Origin: Bacillus pumilus | GTDB taxonomy: Bacteria > Bacillota > Bacilli > Bacillales > Bacillaceae | Direction of reading: 5' to 3' | DNA length: 64,000 nucleotides | Assembly: GCF_038738535.1 (NCBI RefSeq) | Contig: NZ_CP046128.1 | Span: forward strand, 3,100,001 to 3,164,000 | Program-made: the position numbers and the translations under genes | Shown: positions 25,974 to 34,474 of the stretch, one piece after another | How the letters are laid out: each line of letters starts with the position of its first letter | Numbering within the stretch: position 1 is the stretch's first letter | Notes under the pieces: model-generated | Database searches by the model: none | Seen by the model: the letters and a program-made list of their open reading frames with translations, nothing else | Told to the model about the DNA's origin: nothing

Positions 25974-25990
25974 GAAGCACGGACGTTTTT
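25950..25990. terminator. Bidirectional terminator tagB/lytD
   Basis: AAAAAACGTCCG / CGGACGTTTTTT stem enclosing the tagB stop and touching the lytD stop; serves both convergent genes. Confidence 0.9.
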
Positions 25991-28621
25991 TTATTTGTTA
26001 TAAACCGGGATGTCGTAATACAGCGTATAGTTATCAAGTAAGTTATACAAGCTATACATACGAGTGACTTGCTTATAAGCCCAGCCAATATCTGTTGCAT
26101 ATTGATGAGTCGCTGCACTAGACCAGCGCATTTTATAAATCGTATCTTGCTTGTATGTGGCGTGATTAATATAGCTGTTGCCAATGAATTTTGCCCCGCC
26201 AATAATCGCTGCCTCTGGCGTGAACCATTGCTGTTCATACGCATACTTTGCACCGAGGTAATTCGGATTGCTGTCGTATGCGCCAATGCCATACATGTTA
26301 TATACTTTCTTCCCATTAAACATCGTACCATTCGCTAAAATCGAACTTCCGTTACCCGTTTCAAGCAACGCATGAGAAATGAGATAAATTTCGTTGATAT
26401 GATACGTTTTCGCTGCCGTAATAAAGGCTTGTCCTTTACCTGCAAGAATCCCTTTACCTGCTAGAATCTTGGAATTGACTTCTGCCGGATTGAGATTCGC
26501 AGCTTCAGAGAGTTTCAGAAATTGAAAATAAGATTGAGTGCCCTCAGCAATATTGGCTGGGTCTACGTATTTTTGCACCTCTGCTGAACTTGCATTTCTC
26601 CAGCCCAAGCTGATCTTGATCCAGTTTCCTTCTTTCCCAAGCTGTCTTACTTTTGTTCCTTTGTTCAACTGCGCCACGATGTTGCTCGCAGAGCTCGAAT
26701 CAGGTGTAGAACGAACATTTAAGCCGTCTGTATTCACAGTTGACGTCGCCGGGTCTACATATGCTGCATAGACATAGGCTGCACCGTCTGTCTGCGGTGA
26801 CACCTTCATTTGCTTGTTCACCATCTCATTGACAGTGAGGTTGTAGTTCGTTTGCATGACCATTGGGCCATTTTTGATTTTTACGGCTGTGGCTGTCCAG
26901 CCATATTGTCTTTTCACAAAGGCAATCGCCGCATTTACAGTTGGTAATCCTGTGAATTGCTGCGTAATGTTGATTTTGTAGGTTGGTTTCGTTGTTGTTT
27001 TATAAGCAGCTGGTTCATTCCGTTTTTTGAAAAATGCCAGGCCTTGGTCGCGCAATGCAGCTGTGGAAATAACACCAGTTTTAATCTGATATTGACCATA
27101 ATCAGTTGTACCTGTTTTTTGTGCAGCTGCTTTCATTTTTTGTTTCGTTAAATAGCTTAACGCTTGATTCAGTTTTGTCTGATTCACCGTCGGCTCTGTC
27201 GTGATCCGGTATTGCTTAACCGCTTCTGTCAGCGTTTTTGTACTGCTGGCAACGCCATTTTTCTTGATAATCTCTTGAGCCTGTTTGACTTTACTTTGCT
27301 CATATACAGGTGTTGTCTTGAGACTATACGTTTTGCTGACAGCTTGTCCCTTACCTGTTGTGATGCTGCTTGTCACCTTCTGCGTTTTTAAATATGCGGC
27401 ACCTTTATTCATTTTCGCTTGGTCTGCTGATTGATTGACGACAAGTCGATACGTGCTGTCAGATACCTTACCTGTTTTTTTCGTTGTCGTATATACCTTT
27501 TTCTTTTGGAAGAAAGCCGCTGCTTTTTTCGCTTGAACATCTCCTAATAGGTTTCCAGTCACTACTTGATATGGCTGTGTAGAAGAGATCTTTTTGGATG
27601 TGTAGCGCCATTTCTTTTTCTTGAAAAAGGCTACCGTTTTTCCGTATGCTGTATCGTTCAGTTGATTGAGTTTCACGATATAATTTTTTGTTTTTCCCAC
27701 TCGCTGCACAGTCCCTGCAGCGCCGGTTTGTTTCTTGATCTGAGCCGCAGCTGAGGATGCTTGTTTGTTGTCTTTGAAATAGCCTGATTCCAAGCGATAA
27801 ACATTTTTTAAAGCGCCTGTCTTTTGAATCTTCCCGCTGATCTTTGCTTCTCTTTGCAGCTGGGTAAGGAGCGTCTGTGCTTTTGACTGGCTGGCTTGTG
27901 CAGCTGATGTGACGATGTAATATGGCTTGCCTGCTGTCACCGTTTGAAGCACTGCTTTTAAACCAGACTCCTTTTGAAAGCCTTGCAGGATGGTATTCGC
28001 TTTACTTTGTCCAACGATACCGCCTGAAATCAGCTGATACACAGTGCCAGCTTTGTTTTCAGTTTGGTATGTACTGGTGACACCGGCCTGCTTTTGTAAT
28101 TCGGTTTGAATATTTTTGACTTTCGTTTCAGAATCAATGGTTCCTGATATGACCTGATAAGAAGGTCTGCTTTGATTGATGACTTCATAGGTGCTATTGA
28201 GCCCTGATGTTTTCGTTAGCTCGAGCGAGAGCTTTTTTGCCTGAGCTTCATCATTGACTGGGTCAGATACGACCTTTTGTAAAGGAAGGCGGTCACCTAC
28301 TGGAGACACCGTACCGCTCATGCCCGTCTCTTTTTTTAATGCAGCTGCACTTGCACTCGCTGCTGTTTGCGACTCATATCCTGAGGCAGTGAGCTGATAG
28401 GTCGACGTGTTTCCTGAGGTTTGATAAGTGGCTGTCCACTTTTTGTCCTTCTTCAATGTTTCCACTGCTTTTTTCACTTCTGATTCTGCTGTAAATACCT
28501 TTGAGGTGTTCATCGTATAAATGGATTGATCGACATAGGAGGCTGCTTGCGCTTCTTTGCCCGTCTGTACTGTCATACCAAAGGCAGCTGCGAGTAACAT
28601 AATCTTGATGGTTTTTTTCAC
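25991..28621 (-). CDS. lytD: Endo-beta-N-acetylglucosaminidase LytD
   Basis: 876 residues (B. subtilis LytD about 880). Cleaves the GlcNAc-MurNAc backbone during vegetative wall turnover. Signal peptide ends near AQAA (about 27). Then roughly ten SPOR-like wall-binding repeats of about 45-60 residues fill residues 30-620. An SH3b domain (about 630-690, TDGLNVRSTPD) and a GH73 glucosaminidase domain (about 700-870, SHALLETGNGSSILANG with the catalytic Glu) follow. The start is GTG at 28621 behind GAGAGGGACAGGG. Own SigD-type promoter, monocistronic. Confidence 0.93.
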   Translation of the reverse strand: MKKTIKIMLLAAAFGMTVQTGKEAQAASYVDQSIYTMNTSKVFTAESEVKKAVETLKKDKKWTATYQTSGNTSTYQLTASGYESQTAASASAAALKKETGMSGTVSPVGDRLPLQKVVSDPVNDEAQAKKLSLELTKTSGLNSTYEVINQSRPSYQVISGTIDSETKVKNIQTELQKQAGVTSTYQTENKAGTVYQLISGGIVGQSKANTILQGFQKESGLKAVLQTVTAGKPYYIVTSAAQASQSKAQTLLTQLQREAKISGKIQKTGALKNVYRLESGYFKDNKQASSAAAQIKKQTGAAGTVQRVGKTKNYIVKLNQLNDTAYGKTVAFFKKKKWRYTSKKISSTQPYQVVTGNLLGDVQAKKAAAFFQKKKVYTTTKKTGKVSDSTYRLVVNQSADQAKMNKGAAYLKTQKVTSSITTGKGQAVSKTYSLKTTPVYEQSKVKQAQEIIKKNGVASSTKTLTEAVKQYRITTEPTVNQTKLNQALSYLTKQKMKAAAQKTGTTDYGQYQIKTGVISTAALRDQGLAFFKKRNEPAAYKTTTKPTYKINITQQFTGLPTVNAAIAFVKRQYGWTATAVKIKNGPMVMQTNYNLTVNEMVNKQMKVSPQTDGAAYVYAAYVDPATSTVNTDGLNVRSTPDSSSASNIVAQLNKGTKVRQLGKEGNWIKISLGWRNASSAEVQKYVDPANIAEGTQSYFQFLKLSEAANLNPAEVNSKILAGKGILAGKGQAFITAAKTYHINEIYLISHALLETGNGSSILANGTMFNGKKVYNMYGIGAYDSNPNYLGAKYAYEQQWFTPEAAIIGGAKFIGNSYINHATYKQDTIYKMRWSSAATHQYATDIGWAYKQVTRMYSLYNLLDNYTLYYDIPVYNK

Positions 28622-28667
28622 GTTCCCTGTCCCTCTCTTAACTTTGCATAATAGTCTACTAATCTCT

Positions 28668-28693
28668 TTATCGACAAAAACAAGTACTCTTTC
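28668..28693 (-). promoter_or_regulatory. SigD-type promoter of lytD
   Basis: On the minus strand GAAA (28690-28693), a 14-bp spacer and GTCGATAA (28668-28675). Close to TAAA-N14-16-GCCGATAA; lytD is a SigD gene in B. subtilis. Confidence 0.7.
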
Positions 28694-28710
28694 AAGTCAT
28701 TTATGCAATA

Positions 28711-28740
28711 GAAAAATAGAGGACCCCTTCGAAGTCCTCT
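28711..28740 (-). terminator. manA terminator
   Basis: AGAGGAC / GTCCTCT stem followed by ATTTTTC on the minus strand, just past the manA stop. Confidence 0.82.
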
Positions 28741-28746
28741 TTTCCT

Positions 28747-29697
28747 TTATATATGCGACACAATCAGTTCACAAGTTCCTTCAATTGAGAAGCTCCCTGT
28801 TTCAGCCGGCAGGATAAAATGAGTTCCTTTAGGCAGTGGATATGTATGTCCATCATGCGTTAAAGACCCTTCTCCATGAATTACACTGCACAGCAAAAAC
28901 GGATATTCTTGCGAAAGCTCTACTGTTTGATCAATTTCCCATTTATACACAGAGAAATACTCTGCTTCAACAAAAGTTCGAATGGTCAGCCCACGGCGTG
29001 TTTCAACTGATTCATCTGTATAACCGTCTACATGAGGAACCGTTGTGACATCAATGGCTTGCACAAAATGAAGTTCACGTTCATTGCCATCCTGATCTTT
29101 TCGTTCATAATCATATACCCGATAGGTTGTATCTGAGCTTTGCTGCGTTTCAAGGACAAGCGTTCCTTCGCAGAGCGCATGAATGGTTCCGCTTGGCACA
29201 TAATAAAAATCACCAGGCTTAATCTTCACACGACGCAAAAGACCTTCCCAATCTCCACTGTTCATCATGGTCACAAGCTCAGTTCTTGTTCTTGCATTGT
29301 GCCCATAGATCATTTCTGCTCCTTCTTTGCAGTCAATGATATACCAGCACTCTGTTTTTCCAAGCTCGCCATTTTCATGTCTTTCCGCATAATCATCATC
29401 CGGATGAACTTGAACGGACAAGTCTTGGTTTGCATCTAAAATTTTGGTTAACAGCGGGAATCGATCGCCTTCTATTCCCCCGAACAATTCTCTGTGATTG
29501 TCCCATAGTTCGATCAGCGTTTTCCCTTTATATGGACCGTCTTGCACGACACTTGGTCCGTTTGGATGAGCAGAAATTGCCCAGCATTCTCCCGTTTGAT
29601 CAGAAGGAATATCATAGCCAAATTGATCCCTTAAGGCTGTACCTCCCCATATTCTCTCCTTCAATTCAGGCAGTAAAAAAATTGGTGACTGCTTCAT
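28747..29697 (-). CDS. manA: Mannose-6-phosphate isomerase, class I
   Basis: 316 residues, the short Bacillus form. Interconverts mannose-6-P and fructose-6-P. Zinc-site motifs LSVQVHPDDDYA and KTECWYII, then YVPSGTIHAL and the C-terminal cupin. KERIWGG near the N-terminus is characteristic. Preceded by AGGGAGGAG. It corresponds to pmi (yvyI), which follows lytD in B. subtilis. Here it also lies directly downstream of a glucose/mannose-type ABC importer. Confidence 0.94.
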   Translation of the reverse strand: MKQSPIFLLPELKERIWGGTALRDQFGYDIPSDQTGECWAISAHPNGPSVVQDGPYKGKTLIELWDNHRELFGGIEGDRFPLLTKILDANQDLSVQVHPDDDYAERHENGELGKTECWYIIDCKEGAEMIYGHNARTRTELVTMMNSGDWEGLLRRVKIKPGDFYYVPSGTIHALCEGTLVLETQQSSDTTYRVYDYERKDQDGNERELHFVQAIDVTTVPHVDGYTDESVETRRGLTIRTFVEAEYFSVYKWEIDQTVELSQEYPFLLCSVIHGEGSLTHDGHTYPLPKGTHFILPAETGSFSIEGTCELIVSHI

Positions 29698-29773
29698 TCA
29701 GGATGACTCCTCCCTTTGCTACCCTTTGATAATCCTTGCCAAGCTTGATGAAAACTAGCAAGTCTCAACTTTT

Positions 29774-29801
29774 ATTATGACGCTATCTAAAGAGAAGTCA
29801 A
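29774..29801 (-). promoter_or_regulatory. SigA promoter of manA
   Basis: TTGACT (29796-29801), a 16-bp spacer and CATAAT (29774-29779) on the minus strand, about 77 bp before manA. Confidence 0.65.
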
Positions 29802-29819
29802 TCCTTTCAGTACACCAAA

Positions 29820-29833
29820 TGAAAACGATAACA
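29820..29833. promoter_or_regulatory. cre site between the ABC operon and manA
   Basis: TGAAAACGATAACA fits TGWAANCGNTNWCA at every fixed position. It lies 18 bp upstream of the manA -35 and 10 bp past the last permease gene. CcpA there could activate manA or block readthrough from the ABC operon. Confidence 0.65.
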
Positions 29834-29843
29834 CAAAAATATT

Positions 29844-30665
29844 TCATCCTTTGACAGAGCCTGCGAGAAGCCCTTTGACAAAGTATTTTCCGAGCAGAAT
29901 ATAGACCAAAAGTGTCGGCAGTGCGGCCAATATCGCCCCTGCCATTTGGACGTTCCATTGCACAATTTGACTGCCTGATAGATTTTGCAAGGCGACCATC
30001 ACCGGCTGATGCTCCGCAGTGGTCATCGTGACTGCAAATAAGAACTCATTCCACACATTTGTGAACTGCCAAATGGCGACCACAACAAACCCTGTGATCG
30101 AAAGCGGAAGAATCATATGTCTGAAAATCCCGATAAACCCTGCGCCATCCATTTTTGCCGATTCAATCATTTCATCAGGGATGCCCACATAGAAGTTTCG
30201 GAACATGAGCGTTGTGATCGGGAGTCCATATACGACATGGACAAGCACCAGACCTGGAATCGAATTATACAATCCGATTTCACGCAAAAATTGAATGAGT
30301 GGTATGAGGATACTTTGATATGGAATAAACATCCCAAACAGCATCAGCGTAAAGACCACTTCTGACCCTTTGAAACGCCATTTTGATAGGACATAGCCAT
30401 TCATCGCTCCTAGTACAGCTGACAATAAGGTAGCCGGAATGACAAGATAAAGTGAATTCATTAAATTGGGCGCTAGCTTTTCAAATGCGATTTGATAGCT
30501 TGAAAAATCGAGTGTTGATGGCAGCGCCCACATTTTCTCAAGGGTCACTTCACCTAATGGCTTCAAGCTTGTGACGAGCATGACATAGACTGGCATCAGA
30601 AAAAAAAGACTGCACAAAATCAATAAAGCATAAAGGACTGGACGGACAAACCATCTAGCTGTCAT
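29844..30665 (-). CDS. Sugar ABC transporter permease, MalG type
   Basis: 273-residue inner-membrane permease of the carbohydrate uptake CUT1 class, with six membrane segments. The ATPase-contact EAA loop reads [26 protein letters not shown] overlap with the upstream permease gene. No ATPase gene is present in the window, so it probably uses a shared ATPase such as MsmX. The cluster suggests glucose/mannose or a glucoside as substrate, which is inference. Confidence 0.9.
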   Translation of the reverse strand: MTARWFVRPVLYALLILCSLFFLMPVYVMLVTSLKPLGEVTLEKMWALPSTLDFSSYQIAFEKLAPNLMNSLYLVIPATLLSAVLGAMNGYVLSKWRFKGSEVVFTLMLFGMFIPYQSILIPLIQFLREIGLYNSIPGLVLVHVVYGLPITTLMFRNFYVGIPDEMIESAKMDGAGFIGIFRHMILPLSITGFVVVAIWQFTNVWNEFLFAVTMTTAEHQPVMVALQNLSGSQIVQWNVQMAGAILAALPTLLVYILLGKYFVKGLLAGSVKG

Positions 30666-31633
30666 GATGACGCCCCCTTCCGGCTCGACAGGAGATACGG
30701 CACGATAAAGACCGCAACAGAGATCAGCATAACAATCGCAATGGCGGCACCGCCTGCATAATGGTTTCCTCTAAAGGTCATTTCAAACATGTAAACGCCA
30801 GGAACATCTGTGACAAAGTTTGCACCCGGTCCTGTCATCGAGTAAATCAAATCGAAAATCTTTAACGAAATATGAGCCATGATGATAATGACACTTGCAG
30901 TAATCGGTTTTAATAGAGGAAAAATAATCTTCCGGTAAATCTGCCATTCAGTTGCGCCATCCATTCTAGCAGCCTCTCTTACTTCCTCTGGAATTCCTCT
31001 CAAACCCGCCAAATACATCGCTAGAGAGAAGCCAGTCATCTGCCAAACAGCTGCAATCACGACTGCAATCATTGCGGCAGGGACACCAAACTCAATTTTC
31101 CCCCAGACAAATCCGGCTAAAATGTTCGTATCCGTGTACCACTTAGGCTGGATACCAAGCGTTTTTAAAAACAGATTCACCCCAGTGGACGGGTTTAAAA
31201 CCCATTGCCAGACGACCCCTGTCACAACGAAGGAAAGGGCCATCGGAAAGAAAAATAAATTCCGAAATAGAGATTCACCCTTGATCTTCTGATCTAGTAA
31301 AATCGCAAGTGCAAGTCCAGAGGCAATGACGGCTCCAATAAAGAATAGAGTAAAAAAGACCGTATTTCGAAGATCTGACTGAAAACGGAAATCTTGAAAC
31401 AGCATGATATAGTTTTGAAGACCTGCAAAAGAGAAATTCGGAACAAGCGAGGTCCAGTTTGATAATGACACATACCCTGTCCAGCCAATAAAGCCGTAAA
31501 CAAAGATGAATAATAAAACAGCCGACGGGGCTAAAAATAGCAGCGCAAGCAGCTGATCCCCATTCCATTTTTTCCGAACACGTTTGACTTTAGGTGTTGC
31601 TGCTTTTGTGATCGGCGATGTGTCCATGCGCAT
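30662..31633 (-). CDS. Sugar ABC transporter permease, MalF type
   Basis: 323 residues, six or more membrane segments after a basic N-terminal tail. The EAA loop reads [22 protein letters not shown]. Pairs with the MalG-type permease that overlaps it by 4 bp. ATG at 31633 with AAGGAG 9 bp upstream. Preceded by a strong terminator-like hairpin after the binding-protein gene, expected to lower its expression relative to the binding protein. Confidence 0.9.
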   Translation of the reverse strand: MRMDTSPITKAATPKVKRVRKKWNGDQLLALLFLAPSAVLLFIFVYGFIGWTGYVSLSNWTSLVPNFSFAGLQNYIMLFQDFRFQSDLRNTVFFTLFFIGAVIASGLALAILLDQKIKGESLFRNLFFFPMALSFVVTGVVWQWVLNPSTGVNLFLKTLGIQPKWYTDTNILAGFVWGKIEFGVPAAMIAVVIAAVWQMTGFSLAMYLAGLRGIPEEVREAARMDGATEWQIYRKIIFPLLKPITASVIIIMAHISLKIFDLIYSMTGPGANFVTDVPGVYMFEMTFRGNHYAGGAAIAIVMLISVAVFIVPYLLSSRKGASS

Positions 31634-31651
31634 GAAGCTACACTCCTTTTC

Positions 31652-31681
31652 AAAAAAGAGGCGGTGCTTAGCCGCCGCCTC
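31652..31681 (-). terminator. Intra-operon attenuator after the binding-protein gene
   Basis: GAGGCGG / CCGCCTC stem followed by six T on the minus strand, between the binding-protein stop and the permease ribosome site. Partial termination here would give more binding protein than permease. Confidence 0.75.
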
Positions 31682-31688
31682 CTCGTCT

Positions 31689-32954
31689 TTATTTCATTGA
31701 ATCTTTTAAAGATGAAACAAACTGGCTGCTGTCTTTTTGCGTGACGAAGATATTTACGGCTTGATTCGCTTTTGTCACAAACCCTTCTTCAGCAGCTGAA
31801 CCATGTGCGAGAGACGGCGCCAGCTTTGATTCTTTAAATGCTTTCATCGCCGATTTTCCGTATTCATCATATTTTGAGACATCTGCATCTACACGTGCCG
31901 GTATCGACCCCTTCAGCGGATTAAATGCATCCTGTCCTTCGACAGATCCTAAAACAGATAAGAATTTCTTCACGTTTTCTGGCTGTTTCACGCCCTTTGG
32001 CAGTCCGAATGTATCGGTGATCACCATAAAGCTTCCCTCTGTTCCAGGAGTCGCCGCGTATCCAAAGTCTTCATTCACCTTCAGATCGAGATCATTCACA
32101 AAGTACCCCTTCGCCCAGTCGCCCATGACATTCATTGCTGCTTCTCCTTTTGCCACGAGCTGCGAGGCATCCTGCCAGTTACGTGAGCTGTGGTCATCAT
32201 TGACATATTCAAGCATACGTCCAAAGATGTCTGCCGCTTCCTTCACTTTTGCGTCATCCATTTTCATGTCGCCAGCCCAAAGTTTTTGATATCCGTCAGC
32301 GCCTAAAACGCCGAGCAGCACACTCTCAAACAAATGCGTCGCTGCCCAAGGCTCTTTATCACCAAGTGCAAGCGGTGTAATGCCTTTTTTCTTTAAGGCA
32401 TCTGCTGTTTTGAAAAATTCATCAAAGGTCGTTGGCGGCTCTAAGCCTGCATCATCAAATACCTTCTTGTTATACCAAAGCACATTGCCTCGGTGAATAT
32501 TCACTGGTACTGAATAGATTTTCCCATCTTTGCTGACAAGGTCGATGAGTGATTCCGGAAATTTGTCCTTCCAGCCTTCTTTTTCATATAGATCATCCAG
32601 CGGCTCCATTTTGCCTGCTGCGACCCAGCTCTCATTCAGCTCCGCTCCGCCATGTACTTGGAACGTAGCTGGCGGGTCATTCCCTTGCATCCGGCTAGTC
32701 AGAACAGCCTTTGCATTTGTACCAGCACCACCTGCGACGGCTGCATTTTCAATTGGGATGTCTTTATTTTTCTCTTCAAACAATTGAATGAGTGCTTTCA
32801 GTCCGTCCTCCTCACCTGCTCCAGTCCACCAAGAGAAAATGTCTAGTTTCTCTGCTCCGCCCTCTTTTTTTGCATCTGAGTTGGTCGATGAACTACAGGC
32901 AGTGACGATAAGCATACAGAGCGCTAACAGCGTAAAACCTAATTTGAACTTCAT
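31689..32954 (-). CDS. Sugar-binding lipoprotein of ABC importer (glucose/mannose type)
   Basis: 421 residues; lipoprotein signal with lipobox VTAC (Cys20). The mature part starts LDIFSWWTGAGEEDGLKALI and has ENAAVAGGAGTNAKAVL and NDPPATFQVHGGAELNESW. By eye this is like the glucose/galactose/mannose-binding proteins of Thermus and Pseudomonas GtsA rather than maltose-binding proteins. It captures sugar outside the cell for the two permeases. The promoter has an AraC-type repeat upstream and a cre over the transcription start. Confidence 0.88.
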   Translation of the reverse strand: MKFKLGFTLLALCMLIVTACSSSTNSDAKKEGGAEKLDIFSWWTGAGEEDGLKALIQLFEEKNKDIPIENAAVAGGAGTNAKAVLTSRMQGNDPPATFQVHGGAELNESWVAAGKMEPLDDLYEKEGWKDKFPESLIDLVSKDGKIYSVPVNIHRGNVLWYNKKVFDDAGLEPPTTFDEFFKTADALKKKGITPLALGDKEPWAATHLFESVLLGVLGADGYQKLWAGDMKMDDAKVKEAADIFGRMLEYVNDDHSSRNWQDASQLVAKGEAAMNVMGDWAKGYFVNDLDLKVNEDFGYAATPGTEGSFMVITDTFGLPKGVKQPENVKKFLSVLGSVEGQDAFNPLKGSIPARVDADVSKYDEYGKSAMKAFKESKLAPSLAHGSAAEEGFVTKANQAVNIFVTQKDSSQFVSSLKDSMK

Positions 32955-32976
32955 GATTGATCCCCCATCCCTATTT

Positions 32977-32990
32977 TGTAAGCGTTATCA
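32977..32990. promoter_or_regulatory. cre site over the ABC operon transcription start
   Basis: TGTAAGCGTTATCA fits TGWAANCGNTNWCA at every fixed position. It starts 5 bp downstream of the -10 box, the classical place for CcpA repression. Confidence 0.78.
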
Positions 32991-32995
32991 AAATA

Positions 32996-33024
32996 AGTAT
33001 AATGGCAGATCCTCGCTTTTTTTC
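32996..33024 (-). promoter_or_regulatory. Activator-dependent promoter of the ABC operon
   Basis: TATACT (32996-33001) is a good -10, but the -35 at 17 bp is only GAAAAA (33019-33024). That fits a promoter needing the YesN-type activator bound just upstream. Confidence 0.6.
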
Positions 33025-33031
33025 AGCAAAC

Positions 33032-33066
33032 TTCTTCACTTTTTTATGAAATTCTTCACTTTTTTA
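33032..33066. repeat. Perfect 15-bp direct repeat, 20-bp period (candidate operator)
   Basis: TTCTTCACTTTTTTA occurs at 33032-33046 and 33052-33066, exactly two helical turns apart and 7 bp upstream of the -35. The distal copy overlaps the stop codon of the response regulator gene. AraC-family proteins bind such repeats. Confidence 0.7.
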
Positions 33067-34474
33067 CGGTTTGTTTTCGATATTCCTTCGGTGAACAGCC
33101 GACCATCTTCTTAAACACACGGCTGACGTAATTGGGGTCTGTATATCCTGCCTGATAGGTAATTTCTTTTAAACTAAGCGAGCTGTCTTTGAGAAGCTTT
33201 TTGATTTTATCCAGCCGGCAGGTTGTCACATACTCTTTAAATGTCAGCCCTGTCTCGTCTTTAAAGCGCTTTGTGAAATAGGTTGGACTTAAATCAACAT
33301 AGGCGGCAGTCTGCTCAAGCGTGATCTGTTCACAAAAATGCGTTTTGATGTAGCGTTTTGCCCGCTCAATGTCATTCACGGTCTGGGTTCTCGCTTCATA
33401 CACATCAAATAAATGTTCACAGCACTCACGGCATTCAGCTGCGGTGCTGATCGTTAATATTGGCCAGTCTGCTCGGAGCCGTGATTTAAATAAAATCAGC
33501 AGCTCTTTTAGTTGTGAAATGGTCGCTCCCTCCAGTTCAAAGGCATCGAATAAAGCCAGCGCATCCTCTCTTCTCCCTTCTTCCAGTGCCTGCATCATAT
33601 CGTCTGCAAGCTCCGGCAGATGGATCAATGGATGGGACTGTTCTTCTGTTTGGTAAAAACCATAACGAACAACGCCGGGACTCTTTTTCCGCTGATAATA
33701 GGAAAGCTTCGCCTCTGCTGCACTTTTCTGAAGATAAAGCGGGTTTGAGACCGGGTGTCCCATGCCAACGACAGGTGAAGGCTGATCGTTTGTTGTGGCA
33801 GTTCGAATCGCATGCAGCACATCTGCCTTTAACTGACCAGGCGCTTGGTGGCGATAAATGAGACATGTAAACAGCTCACCACTCACCTGAATCGGTACCG
33901 TATGAAAAAGGGGAGATGTCTGTAAATCAATCAACAGCTGATCCCCGATTGTCCGCTGAACAGCGATGACAAGACCTGCTTCATATTCGTGAAACATTTG
34001 TTGAAACTCCATGGAGGTATAAGACTGACCATTTATGACATGAGCTTCGAGCCACTTTGACTGCTGACCGGCCGCCACCGCCTGCCGCTGAGACGCCTCC
34101 TGCTGAATCTCTGCCGCAACCGTTCGAATGGCGGCGATGGTTTCATCTTTGTCAGCCGGTTTAACGAGATATTGCTTCACCCCTTCCTGCATCGCTTGCT
34201 TGGCATAATCGAACGTATCGTACGCTGTCAGCATAATGAATTTTGTATGAGGACTGCTCGCTTTGATCTGCTTGATCGCTGTCAATCCGTCCATTCCAGG
34301 CATCTGAATATCCATGAGCACAAGATGAACGGGCTCAGTTCGCACGAATTCAACCGCCTTCTTTCCATTTTCAGCTTCTCCTGATATATGACACTCTGGA
34401 AGCCAATCGGTCATGAATTTCCGCATCGCTAGTCGTTCTATTTTTTCATCATCCACAATCAGCACGTTCAGCAT
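33056..34474 (-). CDS. YesN-type response regulator with AraC DNA-binding domain
   Basis: 472 residues. Receiver domain (1-125) with VDDE at 7-10 and phospho-acceptor Asp55 in LMDIQMPGMDG. A long middle region (about 140-360) has no recognised fold. C-terminal AraC/XylS helix-turn-helix pair (about 370-470) has TLEQTAAYVDLSPTYFTKRFKDETG and SLKEITYQAGYTDPNYVSRVFKK. Start ATG with GAAGGAGGG. Overlaps the kinase gene by 7 bp. Expected to activate the sugar importer promoter that begins just past its stop. Confidence 0.92.
   Translation of the reverse strand: MLNVLIVDDEKIERLAMRKFMTDWLPECHISGEAENGKKAVEFVRTEPVHLVLMDIQMPGMDGLTAIKQIKASSPHTKFIMLTAYDTFDYAKQAMQEGVKQYLVKPADKDETIAAIRTVAAEIQQEASQRQAVAAGQQSKWLEAHVINGQSYTSMEFQQMFHEYEAGLVIAVQRTIGDQLLIDLQTSPLFHTVPIQVSGELFTCLIYRHQAPGQLKADVLHAIRTATTNDQPSPVVGMGHPVSNPLYLQKSAAEAKLSYYQRKKSPGVVRYGFYQTEEQSHPLIHLPELADDMMQALEEGRREDALALFDAFELEGATISQLKELLILFKSRLRADWPILTISTAAECRECCEHLFDVYEARTQTVNDIERAKRYIKTHFCEQITLEQTAAYVDLSPTYFTKRFKDETGLTFKEYVTTCRLDKIKKLLKDSSLSLKEITYQAGYTDPNYVSRVFKKMVGCSPKEYRKQTVKK

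Noticed and set aside
33369-33866. Overlapping 95-115-codon frames within the response regulator gene
   Set aside because: High-GC shadows of the regulator's coding frame without ribosome sites.
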